DNA of 64,000 bases from Agromyces sp. H17E-10 (GCF_022919715.1 NZ_CP095042.1:868001-932000), one strand, 5' to 3'; positions 22,534 to 31,363 are shown, counted from the stretch's first letter. The notes: a model not told the origin generated them from the sequence alone. Translations and numbers: made by a program.

Positions 22534-23325
22534 TCAGCGGGCGCGCCAGTACCCGCAGAACGACACGTTGTGCTTGGGCACACCGCGCTCGCTCACGAGG
22601 TGGCGTCGCGCGCCGGTCGCGAGCTTGGACTCACCGGCCGCGAACGCGTAGACCGATCCGTCGGGGAAGGGCAGCTCGCGCAGGTGGTCGAGCGCGCCCC
22701 GCCCTGCCGGCGCGCCGGGCCGTCGGATGACCCAGTGCACGTCGAACCCCGCGGGCGCGTCGACGTGCTGGAAGTCGTCGGCGTCGGGGATCTCGACGAT
22801 CGCGTGGCCCCGGGCGTCGCGCGGCAGGTCGCGCAGGATGCCCAGCACCGCGGGCAGGGCGCTCTCGTCGCCGACGAGGAGCGTCCAGTCGGACTCGACC
22901 GGCTGGAAGCCGCAGCCCTGGTCGATGAGTGCGACGTGCGCACCGACGGGCAGGTCGTTCGCCCACGGCCCGGCGACGCCGTCGTCGCCGTGCACGACGA
23001 AGTCGATGTCGAGTTCGCCGAGCTCGGGCCGGAACTCGCGCACCGTGTAGTTGCGGATGACGGGCCGCGTCGCCTTCGGCAGCGTGAGGTAGCGGAGGTA
23101 CCCGGCCATGTCGTACGTGTCGGCGAGGTTGTCGAACCGCGTGTCGCCGGCGGTCGGCACTGCGAGCCGGAACCACTGGTCGAACCCGAGGTGACGCCAG
23201 TCGGCGAGCTGGTCACCGGCGACGGTCAGCCGCACGAAGTGGGGCGAGACGCGCTCGGCCCGGATCACCTCGGCCTCGACCAGACCGGTCGAGGCGTGAG
23301 TCACGGCGATGTTGCTGACGGCCAC
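22534..23325 (-). CDS. Siderophore-interacting protein (FAD-dependent ferric reductase)
   Basis: This 263-residue protein follows the SIP/ViuB layout. An FAD-binding barrel contains RNYTVREFRPELGELDIDFVVHGDDGVAGPWA, and the NAD(P)-binding half has LLVGDESALPAVLGIL and YAFAAGESKLATGARRHLVSERGV. Such enzymes reduce ferric siderophores in the cytoplasm to release iron. The GTG start follows AAGGAG. A DtxR/IdeR-type box overlaps the promoter, so expression should rise when iron is scarce. No siderophore transporter lies in the window. Confidence 0.93.
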   Translation of the reverse strand: MAVSNIAVTHASTGLVEAEVIRAERVSPHFVRLTVAGDQLADWRHLGFDQWFRLAVPTAGDTRFDNLADTYDMAGYLRYLTLPKATRPVIRNYTVREFRPELGELDIDFVVHGDDGVAGPWANDLPVGAHVALIDQGCGFQPVESDWTLLVGDESALPAVLGILRDLPRDARGHAIVEIPDADDFQHVDAPAGFDVHWVIRRPGAPAGRGALDHLRELPFPDGSVYAFAAGESKLATGARRHLVSERGVPKHNVSFCGYWRAR

Positions 23326-23340
23326 GAACGCTCCTTCGAT

Positions 23341-23359
23341 TTAGGTAATCCTTACCTTA
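23341..23359. promoter_or_regulatory. DtxR/IdeR iron box
   Basis: TTAGGTAATCCTTACCTTA matches TTAGGTTAGGCTAACCTAA at 14 of 19 positions and lies 16-34 bases upstream of the siderophore-interacting protein start. Confidence 0.75.
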
Positions 23360-23562
23360 CTCACACGAGACTCGTCCGCGCACCCCGTCAGCTGGGCGAG
23401 GGTGCGACGACCTCGCTCGGGCTCGGTTCGAGAGGATCCCTGACGAATTCCGCGAACCCGCGTCATGATTCGGCCCCCGCCACGTCTCTTCAATCGAGTG
23501 GATGCATCGTGTGCCCGCACGACCCACCCCGTCCCCCGTCAGCAACACAGAGAGCTCGAACC

Positions 23563-25476
23563 GTGAAGCCCCATCGAATTCGACGCGCCCTCCGCACGGG
23601 CGCGAGCATCGCCGCCGCAGGAACCCTGGCCGTGATCGGCGCCGTCGCACTCGCGACCGCCACGCCGGCCGCACCCGCGAACGCGGCCGAACCGCTGCCG
23701 ATCTGCCCGCCCGACGGCGGCGCACCCCCGATCGGCCCCGGCCCGACCTACACCGACACGAACGTCGCGGTCTACGCCGGCGGCGACTTCCGGGCCGGTG
23801 CGTCCGCCGCCGAGTCCGAGGGGCTGCTGCTCGTGCGCGGTGACGCCGTCTTCGACAAGCCGAGCGGCGGAGTCTTCAACGTCGGCGTCGTCGGCGCCGG
23901 TTCGGGCATCGTCCCGCCCGGCGGCAGCACCATGCTCGCCGTCGGCGGCGAACTCACGGTCGCACCGACCACTACCGTCGACGTCGGCGCGAACATCACG
24001 GGTGGCGGCGCCGTGCAGGTCGGCGGGCAGGCCAGCGGTACCGTCGTGACGAACGGCGGCGGCATCGAGACCGGGCTCGGCCAAGCCGCCGCGATGGCCC
24101 CGAACGCCGACTTCCAGACGGTCATCGCCGATGCCTCGGCCGACATCGCCGCCTACCCCGACACGGGCACCGGCCTGATCGCGGCCAACCGCATCGAGTT
24201 CACCGGAACTCCCGGCGACGACCCGCAGGTGTTCACGGTCGCCGCGGGTGCGCTCTCGGCGATCACCGAGGTGACGTTCGTCTCGCTTCCCGCCGACGTA
24301 CCGGTCGTGATCAACGTCGTCGGCTCGGCCGACATCGCGTTCTCGCCGAACTACGTGGCGATCGACGGCGTGCGCGTCGACGACCTGGCGAGCCCCGAGT
24401 TCGGCAACGCGGCCTCGCGCATCCTCTGGAACTTCACCGACACGACCTCGCTGCTCATCGGCGGCACGAGCCAGTTCATGGGCTCGATCCTCGCGCCGAA
24501 CGCCGACACCGACATCACCGCGTCGACGAACGGCCGCGTGCACGTCGGCGGCGACCTCACGACGCGCGGCGTCGGCAACGAGCTCCACAACTACCCGTGG
24601 ACCGGCGGCGGTCCCCTCGGCTGCCAGCAGGTGGGCGGCTTCTCGGCGGCCAAGGTCGTCACCGGCCCCCAGGCCGGCAGCGTCCCCGCCGACACCGAGT
24701 TCACGCTCGAGTACTCGTACGACCTCGACGGCGAGACGGTGACGGGAGAGCTCACGCTGCTCGCCGACGGCACCGTCGTCGACGGCCCGCAGGACCTGCC
24801 CGTCGGCACGGTCGTCGACTTCACCGAGACCGACCTGCCCGCCATCCCGGGCGTCGAATGGGGCACCCCCGCGATCAGCCCGGCGCAGGTGACGATCGCC
24901 GACGACGAGAACACCCGCGTCACCGTCACGAACCGCACGTCCTCGGCCGTGCTCGCGACCGGCGGCTTCTCGGTCGCGAAGGCCGTCGAAGGGGATGCCG
25001 CCTCGGTGGTGCCCGACGACACCGAGTTCACCGTCGACTACGCGTACACGGTCGACGGCACCGAGCAGGCCGGTTCGCTCACGGTCACCGCCGACGGAAC
25101 CGTCGTCGACGGACCGCAGGATCTCCCGGCCGGCACCGTCGTCGAGTTCACCGAGACCGACCTGCCGGTGATCGAGGGCGTCGAGTGGGGCGAGCCGACG
25201 TTCAGCCCCGACACGGTCGTGATCGCCGACGGCGAGAACGTGCTGGTCACGGTGACGAACACCGCGAACGTGCCCGTCGGCCCCACGCCCTCGCCCGGCC
25301 CGAGCCCGTCGCCGAACCCCGGCCCGAGCCCCGCCCCGACGCCGGGGTCGACGAGCGGTGACGGCGACCTCGCCGAGACCGGCGTGCAGGGCCTCGTGCC
25401 CGCCCTCGCCGGTGCGGCCCTGTTGATCGCCGCGGGCGTCGCCGCGCTGGTCGTGCGCCGTCGCCGCAGCGCCTGA
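23563..25476 (+). CDS. Choice-of-anchor A surface protein, LPxTG-like sorted
   Basis: The 637-residue secreted protein has a signal peptide (cleavage near ANA-AE, residue 41) and a collagen-binding/choice-of-anchor A domain (residues ~60-345; NVAVYAGGDF, QFMGSILAPNADTDI). Two ~100-residue DUF5979-like repeats follow (about 357-460 and 466-567), sharing VVDGPQDLPxGTVVxFTETDLP. A Pro/Ser linker, LAETG at 603-607, a hydrophobic helix and RRRR complete it. Sortase would attach it to the wall; no sortase gene is in the window. The GTG start is weakly supported by GAGAG. It probably acts in adhesion (inference). Confidence 0.88.
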   Translation: MKPHRIRRALRTGASIAAAGTLAVIGAVALATATPAAPANAAEPLPICPPDGGAPPIGPGPTYTDTNVAVYAGGDFRAGASAAESEGLLLVRGDAVFDKPSGGVFNVGVVGAGSGIVPPGGSTMLAVGGELTVAPTTTVDVGANITGGGAVQVGGQASGTVVTNGGGIETGLGQAAAMAPNADFQTVIADASADIAAYPDTGTGLIAANRIEFTGTPGDDPQVFTVAAGALSAITEVTFVSLPADVPVVINVVGSADIAFSPNYVAIDGVRVDDLASPEFGNAASRILWNFTDTTSLLIGGTSQFMGSILAPNADTDITASTNGRVHVGGDLTTRGVGNELHNYPWTGGGPLGCQQVGGFSAAKVVTGPQAGSVPADTEFTLEYSYDLDGETVTGELTLLADGTVVDGPQDLPVGTVVDFTETDLPAIPGVEWGTPAISPAQVTIADDENTRVTVTNRTSSAVLATGGFSVAKAVEGDAASVVPDDTEFTVDYAYTVDGTEQAGSLTVTADGTVVDGPQDLPAGTVVEFTETDLPVIEGVEWGEPTFSPDTVVIADGENVLVTVTNTANVPVGPTPSPGPSPSPNPGPSPAPTPGSTSGDGDLAETGVQGLVPALAGAALLIAAGVAALVVRRRRSA

Positions 25477-25494
25477 GCTCGGCGCGCGAAGCGA

Positions 25495-25531
25495 GACGGA
25501 TGCCTCGGGCTTCATGCCCGGGGCATCCGTC
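25495..25531. terminator. Bidirectional terminator hairpin with GGATGCC stem
   Basis: GACGGATGCCTCGGGC and GCCCGGGGCATCCGTC form 16-bp arms (one G-U pair) around TTCAT, between the surface protein and the convergent dioxygenase. Confidence 0.75.
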
Positions 25532-25534
25532 GTC

Positions 25535-26437
25535 TCACACCCCGATGGTGAGCGCCGCGGTGTAGCCGTTCGCGACCGAGCCCGACATGCTCGCGATCTG
25601 GTGGATGCCGCCGTCGTCGCCGAAGACCATGTCGCGGCTGAGGCTCGTCTGCGCCAGGTTGCGCACGCTCTGCTCGTAGCCCGAGGTCGCGTAGACGAGC
25701 GCGTTCGCCTCTTCGGGCAGCGCGATCTGCGAGGTCTTCACGATCGGCCCCGAGGCGACGGCGTTGTCGACGTCGGCGTACACCTCGAAGTGGATGTGCG
25801 GCCAGCGTCCCGAGTAGCAGGCCGGGTAGATCGAGGTGAACCGTACGGTGCCCGTCTCGTCGGTCGCCTGCACGCCGCGCAGGTAGTTCTCATTCTCGAC
25901 CCCGGGTGAGTACAGCGAGTAGCTGCCACCGCGGTCGCAGTGCCAGAGGTAGACCCCGGCACCGACGAGCGCGCTGCCCGTCGCGGCGTCGCGCACCGTG
26001 AGCGCGATCTCAAGCGGCACCCCCTCGGCGACCGTGGTCGACGAGCCGAACGACGAGCGGATGTCGCGGCGCACGATGCCCGAGTCGTCGAGCACGTTGA
26101 CGCCGTTCGAGCCGTCGCCCGGGTACGGCCCGCCGGTCTCGTCGGGGACCTCGTCGAGGGGGCCGGTGGCCCCGGCCGCCGCACTGCTCGACGGCGTCGG
26201 CGTGGCGGTTGCGGATGCCCCCGCCGAGGCATCCGTCGTCGCGGTCGCCGTGGGCGACGACCCGCCGGCGCAGGCCGCGAGCAGCGAGGTGAGCCCGATG
26301 CCGCCGAAGATGCCGAGCGCCCGGCGGCGGTCGACCAGGGTGCGGATGTCGTAGACGAGGCCGCGGTGGTCCTCGTCGATCTCGTTGCCGTCGGCGTCGA
26401 GCCAGCGGGGGTCGGTGGTGCGGTCGCGGTCGGTCAT
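25535..26437 (-). CDS. Intradiol ring-cleavage dioxygenase-like lipoprotein
   Basis: This 300-residue protein has a hydrophobic N-terminal segment ending in a lipobox-like SLLAAC (C56), a low-complexity Ala/Thr/Ser linker, then an intradiol dioxygenase fold. The non-heme iron ligands are visible: Y173 (GGSY), Y208 (PACYSGR), H214 and H216 (WPHIHF). Cytoplasmic relatives cleave catechols; this exported form belongs to the less studied extracellular group. The N-terminus before the helix is unusually long (about 40 residues), so Tat or internal signal use is possible. Confidence 0.88.
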   Translation of the reverse strand: MTDRDRTTDPRWLDADGNEIDEDHRGLVYDIRTLVDRRRALGIFGGIGLTSLLAACAGGSSPTATATTDASAGASATATPTPSSSAAAGATGPLDEVPDETGGPYPGDGSNGVNVLDDSGIVRRDIRSSFGSSTTVAEGVPLEIALTVRDAATGSALVGAGVYLWHCDRGGSYSLYSPGVENENYLRGVQATDETGTVRFTSIYPACYSGRWPHIHFEVYADVDNAVASGPIVKTSQIALPEEANALVYATSGYEQSVRNLAQTSLSRDMVFGDDGGIHQIASMSGSVANGYTAALTIGV

Positions 26438-26499
26438 GTCGGGCTCCTCACGTCGTCATCGAGCATGACCCGGATGCCTCGCCGGGGGCTGTGCGGCCG

Positions 26500-27060
26500 C
26501 TATGCCCCGGCCATGAGCGCTCGCACCGCACGCTCGAGGAGCGGGCGCGCGTCGAGCACGGGGTCGACGGTGAGCCGGTGCAGGACCAGGCCGTCGCCGA
26601 GCGCCATGACGGTCTTCGTCGCGGTCGCCGGGTCGGGCATGCCGAACCCGACCAGGAACGCCTCAGTCCACCGTTCGAACTCGAGTCGCTGCCGCCGCAG
26701 CGGGGCGCCGAGCTCGGGGTCGTCGCCGAGCTCGAGCCAGAGCGAGTATCGGGCACGGGTTCGTGCTGCGAGCGGCCCGGTCTCGAGGTCGAAGACCAGA
26801 CAGAGGCCGTCGACGAACTCGTCGGGCGTGCGCGGTGCGGGCGCCCCCGACGAGTCGAAGTCGGCGCGTTCCTGCTCGGCGAGGTGGTCGACGCACCCGG
26901 CGAGCAGCGCCCTGCGGGTGCGGAACCAGTTCGAGGTGCTGCCGGCCGGCAGTCCGGCGGCCGCGTCGACCCGCGCGTGGGTGAGCGCCCGCACCCCCTC
27001 GGTGCCGAGCAGGAGGAGCGCCGCATCGAGAGCACGGTCTCGGGTCGTGGCCATGTACAC
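26500..27060 (-). CDS. TetR family transcriptional regulator
   Basis: The 186-residue protein has a TetR helix-turn-helix (TRDRALDAALLLLGTEGVRALTHARVDAAAGLPAGSTSNWFRTRRALLAGCVDHLA) and an all-helical C-terminal domain. SNWF in the recognition helix is a variant of the common SYYF/TYYH. It is divergent from two paralogous alpha/beta hydrolases. Two perfect palindromes of the same type lie in the 71-bp gap, so local repression of both operons is very likely. Confidence 0.9.
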   Translation of the reverse strand: MYMATTRDRALDAALLLLGTEGVRALTHARVDAAAGLPAGSTSNWFRTRRALLAGCVDHLAEQERADFDSSGAPAPRTPDEFVDGLCLVFDLETGPLAARTRARYSLWLELGDDPELGAPLRRQRLEFERWTEAFLVGFGMPDPATATKTVMALGDGLVLHRLTVDPVLDARPLLERAVRALMAGA

Positions 27061-27077
27061 CTCGCTCGATCAGGGGT

Positions 27078-27109
27078 ACTATGAACATAGTCCTACTACG
27101 AACGTAGTA
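27078..27109. promoter_or_regulatory. Paired TetR operators
   Basis: ACTATG-AA-CATAGT (27078-27091) and TACTACG-AA-CGTAGTA (27094-27109) are perfect palindromes sharing ACTAYG-AA-CRTAGT. Their centres are 17 bp apart between divergent tetR and hydrolase genes. Confidence 0.82.
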
Positions 27110-27131
27110 ATGCTGCGACGAAGGAGTCGTC

Positions 27132-28055
27132 ATGGACACGCCCGCTTCCCAGAAGGTCGCCGCCGACGCTGAGACGTGGTCGCCGCCGCTGCCCGAGGCT
27201 CTCGGCTTCGAGCATTCGATCGTCGAGACCCCCGGCCTGCGCACGCACGTCGCGACCATCGGCGAGGGCGAGCCGGTCGTGCTGCTGCACGGGTTCCCCG
27301 AGCACTGGTGGATGTGGCGTGACGTCGCGCCCCGGCTCGCGAAGGCCGGGTACCGCGCCGTCTGCCCGGACCTGCGCGGCACCGGCTGGACGGAGGCCGA
27401 CGACCCCCGCATCGGCGCCGAGTCGTACGTCGCCGACCTCGTCGCACTCCTCGACGCGCTCGACCTCGAGCGACCCCGCTTCCTCGCCCATGACATGGGC
27501 GCGATTCCGGCGATGCAGCTCGCCTACCGGCATCCCGAGCGCGTGCGCTCACTGGTGCAGCTCTCGGTGCCGCCGTTCTTCATGGGGTTCAGCGCCGAGC
27601 TCGTGCCGGGGTTCCGGCACATGCCGCGCCTGCTCCTGCATCGCCGGGGCGGATCGCTCGACTGGCTGTACGACGACGCGCACACCGCGCACCGGCCGTC
27701 GGCCCAGACGATCGCGACCTACCTGGCGCCGTTGTCACGACCTGAGGTGGACAGTGCCGTCCGGCGGATCTTCGGCGGCATGGCGATCCCGATGTCGCTG
27801 CGCTTCGCCCGCGGCGACTACCGTCGCCGGCGGTTGCAGCCGCCGACGCTCATCGCCTTCGGGCGGCTCGACCACCCGTGGGACGAAGCGCTCATCAGGC
27901 GCCTGTGCCGCGGCGCCGACCGGTACGCCGACGACCTCGAGCTCGCATTCGTCGACGACGCCGCCCACTTCATCGTCGACGACGCCCCCGGGGCGGTCGC
28001 CGAACTCGTACTCGACTGGTTCGGGCGCACCGGCGCATCCGACCGCACCGAATAG
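27132..28055 (+). CDS. Alpha/beta hydrolase, epoxide-hydrolase/dehalogenase-like (copy 1)
   Basis: The 307-residue protein has HGFPEHWWMWRDVAP (residues 53-67), PDLRGTGWTEAD and the nucleophile elbow AHDMGA with D121. Aspartate as nucleophile is typical of epoxide hydrolases and dehalogenases. The histidine is in DDAAHFIVDD, and a FGRLDHPWDE acid region is present. It starts 12 codons of near identity with the next gene (MDTP, ETWSPPLP). AAGGAG precedes ATG. The two genes are a tandem duplication under one TetR repressor. Confidence 0.9.
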   Translation: MDTPASQKVAADAETWSPPLPEALGFEHSIVETPGLRTHVATIGEGEPVVLLHGFPEHWWMWRDVAPRLAKAGYRAVCPDLRGTGWTEADDPRIGAESYVADLVALLDALDLERPRFLAHDMGAIPAMQLAYRHPERVRSLVQLSVPPFFMGFSAELVPGFRHMPRLLLHRRGGSLDWLYDDAHTAHRPSAQTIATYLAPLSRPEVDSAVRRIFGGMAIPMSLRFARGDYRRRRLQPPTLIAFGRLDHPWDEALIRRLCRGADRYADDLELAFVDDAAHFIVDDAPGAVAELVLDWFGRTGASDRTE

Positions 28056-28067
28056 CCGGAGGCCACC

Positions 28068-28973
28068 ATGGACACCCCACTGCTCCGCAGCATCCCCGCT
28101 GACGAGGCGACCTGGTCGCCGCCCCTGCCGCCCGCGGCCGGCTTCGAGCACCTCGTCGTCGAGACCCCCGGACTGCGCACCCACGTCGCCGCGATCGGCG
28201 AGGGCGCCCCGATCGTGCTGCTGCACGGGTTCCCGCAGCACTGGTGGCAGTGGCGCGAGGTCGCACCCCGCCTCGCCGAACACGGGTACCGGGCGATCTG
28301 CCCCGACCTGCGCGGCGCGGGCTGGACCGAGGCCGACGACCCGCGCATCGGGCGCGAGACGCGGCTGCACGACCTCGTCGCGCTGCTCGACGCACTCGAG
28401 CTCGAGCGCGTACGCCTGCTCTGCCACGACATGGGGGCGATCACCGGCTGCCAGCTCGCGTACGCCCACCCCGAGCGCGTCGAGTCGATGGTCATGCTCT
28501 CGGTGCCGCCGACGTTCATCTCGTTCAGCCCGAAGCTGTTGAGCGGTCTCAGTCACCTGCCGCCGCTCAGCCTGCACCGGCGCGGTCGTTCACTCGCCTG
28601 GCTCTTCACCGACGAGTACGCCGTGAACGGTTTCGACCCCGAGACGATCGAGTCCTATCTCGCGCCGACGCAGCGACCCGAGATCGATGCCGCGATCGGC
28701 CGGCTGTACCGGGGCATGGTCCTTCCCGAGGCGGGGCGGATCATGGGCGGCGCCTACAAGCGGCAGCGCCTGCACCCGCCGGCCCTCGTCGTGTTCGGCC
28801 GTCGCGACGAGCCGTTCACCGAAGACCTCGTGCGACGGATCTCGGGCGACCCCCGCGAGCATGCCGACCGTCTCGAGTTCGCCTTCGTCGACGACGCCGC
28901 GCACTTCATCACCGACGACCGGCCCCAGGAGGTCGTCGATCTCACGCTCGACTGGTTCGCCCGAACGGGCTGA
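28068..28973 (+). CDS. Alpha/beta hydrolase, epoxide-hydrolase/dehalogenase-like (copy 2)
   Basis: This 301-residue paralogue lies 12 bp after copy 1 and shares its framework: TWSPPLPPAAGFEH, HGFPQHWWQWREVAPRLA, PDLRGAGWTEADDPRIG and D121 in CHDMGA. The catalytic histidine is in DDAAHFITDD. Differences cluster in the cap region (about residues 150-240: KLLSGLSHLPPLSLHRRGRSLAWLF against the other's ELVPGFRHMPRLLLHRRGGSLDWLY), so the copies may differ in substrate. GGAGG precedes ATG and the genes form one operon. Confidence 0.9.
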   Translation: MDTPLLRSIPADEATWSPPLPPAAGFEHLVVETPGLRTHVAAIGEGAPIVLLHGFPQHWWQWREVAPRLAEHGYRAICPDLRGAGWTEADDPRIGRETRLHDLVALLDALELERVRLLCHDMGAITGCQLAYAHPERVESMVMLSVPPTFISFSPKLLSGLSHLPPLSLHRRGRSLAWLFTDEYAVNGFDPETIESYLAPTQRPEIDAAIGRLYRGMVLPEAGRIMGGAYKRQRLHPPALVVFGRRDEPFTEDLVRRISGDPREHADRLEFAFVDDAAHFITDDRPQEVVDLTLDWFARTG

Positions 28974-28976
28974 CGC

Positions 28977-29402
28977 TCACATCGCCTGGGTGCCGTCGCT
29001 CATCACGGGGGTGATGAGGCCGAAGAGGTTGCCGTCGGGGTCGTGCAGGTAGGCGCCGCGGCCGACACCCTCCATGTCTTCGGGCGGCAGGGCCTCGGTC
29101 GCGCCGAGCTCGATGCCGCGCGCGAAGAGCGCGTCGACGTCGTCGACGCCCACCACGATGTTGCAGCCGTTGATCGGTGCACCCTGCTGGGGCGGCGGCC
29201 CCTGCCGCTGGGTGAGCCCGCCGTTGATACCCATGCCCGGCTGGCCCGCGACGTTGCCGATGGCGCCCTCACCGGTGTCGATCACCCAGTACGGGGTGTC
29301 GCCGAACTGCGTGAACCGCCAGCCGAGCAGCTGGGAGTAGAAGTCGACGAGCCGCTGCGGCTCGCTCGCGTGGATCTCGAAATGCACGACCAGGTTGGCC
29401 AT
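28977..29402 (-). CDS. VOC family protein (glyoxalase/bleomycin-resistance fold)
   Basis: The 141-residue protein shows the paired beta-alpha-beta-beta-beta modules of VOC proteins: VVHFEIHASEPQRLVDFYSQLLGWRF, then CNIVVGVDDVDALFARGIELGATEALPPEDMEGVGRGAYLHDPDGNLFGLI. The H in VHFEIH and the E/D in DPDGNLFG sit at usual metal-ligand positions. ATG at 29402 follows GGAG. Substrate unknown. It is convergent with the hydrolase pair. Confidence 0.88.
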   Translation of the reverse strand: MANLVVHFEIHASEPQRLVDFYSQLLGWRFTQFGDTPYWVIDTGEGAIGNVAGQPGMGINGGLTQRQGPPPQQGAPINGCNIVVGVDDVDALFARGIELGATEALPPEDMEGVGRGAYLHDPDGNLFGLITPVMSDGTQAM

Positions 29403-29471
29403 GATGGCTCCGTCCGTCTCTTCGTCTGCGTTTCGATCGGCCGCCGCCCGCGACCGGTCACGCGGCACAGG

Positions 29472-30341
29472 CTACGCCCGGCCTGCGACATCCTCGAGCC
29501 CCGCCGAGCGATCGACGACGAGTCGACGCCCCTTCTCGGGCACCCGCAGCCGGTCGGCCTCGCCGCCGTAGCCGAACACGAGCTCGAGACGTTCGAGCGT
29601 CTCGGAGAAGTGCGCCCACCCCTCCGCGTGGATCGGCACGATGAGCGCGTCGCCCAGGGCGACCGCCGCTTCGAGGGCGGTGCGCGCGTTGAGGGTGACG
29701 TCGACGTCACCGAATCGACCGGGATTCGCAGCGCCCGTGAACAGGATCGCCACGTCGATCGGACCGACCCGGCCGGCGATCTCGCGAACGAGCTCGACCG
29801 AGGCGTTGTCGCCCGACACGTAGACGACGGGCACACCCGGAGCGCGCAGCACGAAGCCCGTCACGACGCCGCTCTGCGCCTCGGCCCCCTCCGGTCCGTG
29901 CAGCGCGGGCACCGCCGTGATCTCGGCCTCGCCGATCGACACCGCCTGCCAGGCCTCGAGGCCCGTGACTCCCTCGATGCGACCGGCCGCGTCGGGCGTC
30001 GAGAGCACGGTGTCGACCGTCGCGAGCAGTTCCCGGCCGGCGCGGTCGAGATTGTCGAAGTGCTGGTCGTGCGAGAGGAGGACGACGTCGATCGGCCCGA
30101 GCTCGTCGGGGCGCACGGCCGGCCCCGTGAGCTTGTGCAGCGCGATCGCCCCTTCGTAGTCGCCCGGCTCGTCGAACGTCGGGTCGGTGAGGAAGGCCAG
30201 CCCGGCGTACCGGAAGTGCAGCGTCGGACCGCCGACGAGCAGGGCCTCGAAGCGGTGGACCTCGCGCTGACCCCGCGAGGTCGCCGCGGCGCCGGATCGG
30301 GTGGGGGTCGTGGTCACGTCGGATGTCGTCATGTCGACCAT
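29472..30341 (-). CDS. UlaG-like MBL-fold metal-dependent hydrolase
   Basis: This 289-residue protein has the UlaG-type metal motif LLSHDQHFDNLD (H-x-x-H-x-D-N; the middle histidine of SHDHHDN is Q), then VPALHGPEG, VYVSGDN and VPIHAEGWAHF. It lacks the fuller HxHxDH motif of lactamases. Cleavage of lactone or phosphoester-like substrates is expected. The start may be ATG at 30341 or 30332. It is divergent from a GlxA-type regulator, with an AGTGGCC/GGCCACT palindrome between the genes. Confidence 0.85.
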   Translation of the reverse strand: MVDMTTSDVTTTPTRSGAAATSRGQREVHRFEALLVGGPTLHFRYAGLAFLTDPTFDEPGDYEGAIALHKLTGPAVRPDELGPIDVVLLSHDQHFDNLDRAGRELLATVDTVLSTPDAAGRIEGVTGLEAWQAVSIGEAEITAVPALHGPEGAEAQSGVVTGFVLRAPGVPVVYVSGDNASVELVREIAGRVGPIDVAILFTGAANPGRFGDVDVTLNARTALEAAVALGDALIVPIHAEGWAHFSETLERLELVFGYGGEADRLRVPEKGRRLVVDRSAGLEDVAGRA

Positions 30342-30367
30342 GCTGCCCGCCGCACCGCCGCCGCGAA

Positions 30368-30385
30368 AGTGGCCCGAAGGCCACT
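30368..30385. promoter_or_regulatory. Operator for GlxA-type regulator
   Basis: AGTGGCC-CGAA-GGCCACT is a perfect 7-4-7 inverted repeat between the divergent MBL and glxA-like genes, 7 bases before the TAAGAT -10 box. Confidence 0.65.
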
Positions 30386-30391
30386 CTTCGG

Positions 30392-30397
30392 TAAGAT
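30392..30397 (+). promoter_or_regulatory. -10 box TAAGAT of glxA-like gene
   Basis: TAAGAT lies six bases before the ATG at 30404. Confidence 0.55.
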
Positions 30398-30403
30398 CGG
30401 GCC

Positions 30404-31363
30404 ATGCACTCCGTCGCGGTCGTCGCCTTCGACGGCATCAGCCCGTTCCACCTCTCGGTGCCAACACTCGTCTTCGGCGCCGCCGGCATCGACAGCGCCG
30501 CTGCGCAGTACGACGTGCAGGTCTGCGCCGAGCACCCGGGCCCGCTCGCCACCGCCGCGGGCTATCGCATCGTCGTCGATGCGGGCTTGGAGGCCCTCGC
30601 CGACGCCGACATGATCGTCATCCCGAGCTGGAAGGCGGGCCTCGTGCCGTCGCCCGAACTGCTCGCCGCGGTGCGCACGGCGCACGGCCGCGGCGCTCGC
30701 ATCGTCGGCCTCTGCCTCGGATCGTTCGTCGTCGCGGCCAGCGGCGTCGCCGACGGCCGAGAGGTGGCGACGCACTGGTCGGCGGCCGACCGGCTGGCAC
30801 GCGAGCACCCGGAGGTCGTGGTGCGCCGCGACATCCTCTGGTCCGATCTCGGCGACGTCGTCACATCGGCCGGCGTCGCCGCCGCCCTCGACTGCTGCCT
30901 GCACCTCACCCGCCGCGACCGCGGCAGCGCGGTCGCGGCCGACCTCGCGCGGGCCCTCGTGCTCGCACCGCACCGCACCGGCTCGCAGGCCCAGTACATC
31001 CCGGTGCCCATGGCGGCCTCGAACGGCGACGACGATCCGATCGAGCGCGCGATGGTGTGGGCGCGGGCGAGCCTCGCCGACCCCGTCGATCTCGACCGCT
31101 GGGCGGGCGTCGCGCACCTCTCACGGCGCACCTTCACGCGCCACTTCCGCGACCGCACGGCGACGAGCCCGCAGCAGTGGCTGCTGGACCAGCGCGTCGA
31201 CCACGCGCGGCTGCTCCTCGAGCAGGGCGATGATCCGGTCGAGGCGATCGCCGCACGATCGGGCTTCGGCAGCGCCGTGAACCTGCGGCATCACTTCCAG
31301 CGGCGCCTCGGAGTCAGCCCGGCCGCCCACCGTGCGGCGTTCCGCGGGCCCGAGGCCGCCTGA
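30404..31363 (+). CDS. GlxA family (DJ-1/PfpI + AraC) transcriptional regulator
   Basis: The 319-residue regulator joins an N-terminal DJ-1/PfpI domain (residues ~1-170; FDGISPFHLSVP, LCLGSFVVAASG with cysteine at the nucleophile elbow) to a C-terminal AraC double HTH (about 215-315; RHFRDRTATSPQQWLLDQRVDHARLLLEQ, ARSGFGSAVNLRHHFQRRLGVSP). GlxA-like proteins sense small metabolites. The neighbouring MBL hydrolase and the operator-like palindrome suggest it controls that gene. Leaderless start inferred. Confidence 0.92.
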   Translation: MHSVAVVAFDGISPFHLSVPTLVFGAAGIDSAAAQYDVQVCAEHPGPLATAAGYRIVVDAGLEALADADMIVIPSWKAGLVPSPELLAAVRTAHGRGARIVGLCLGSFVVAASGVADGREVATHWSAADRLAREHPEVVVRRDILWSDLGDVVTSAGVAAALDCCLHLTRRDRGSAVAADLARALVLAPHRTGSQAQYIPVPMAASNGDDDPIERAMVWARASLADPVDLDRWAGVAHLSRRTFTRHFRDRTATSPQQWLLDQRVDHARLLLEQGDDPVEAIAARSGFGSAVNLRHHFQRRLGVSPAAHRAAFRGPEAA

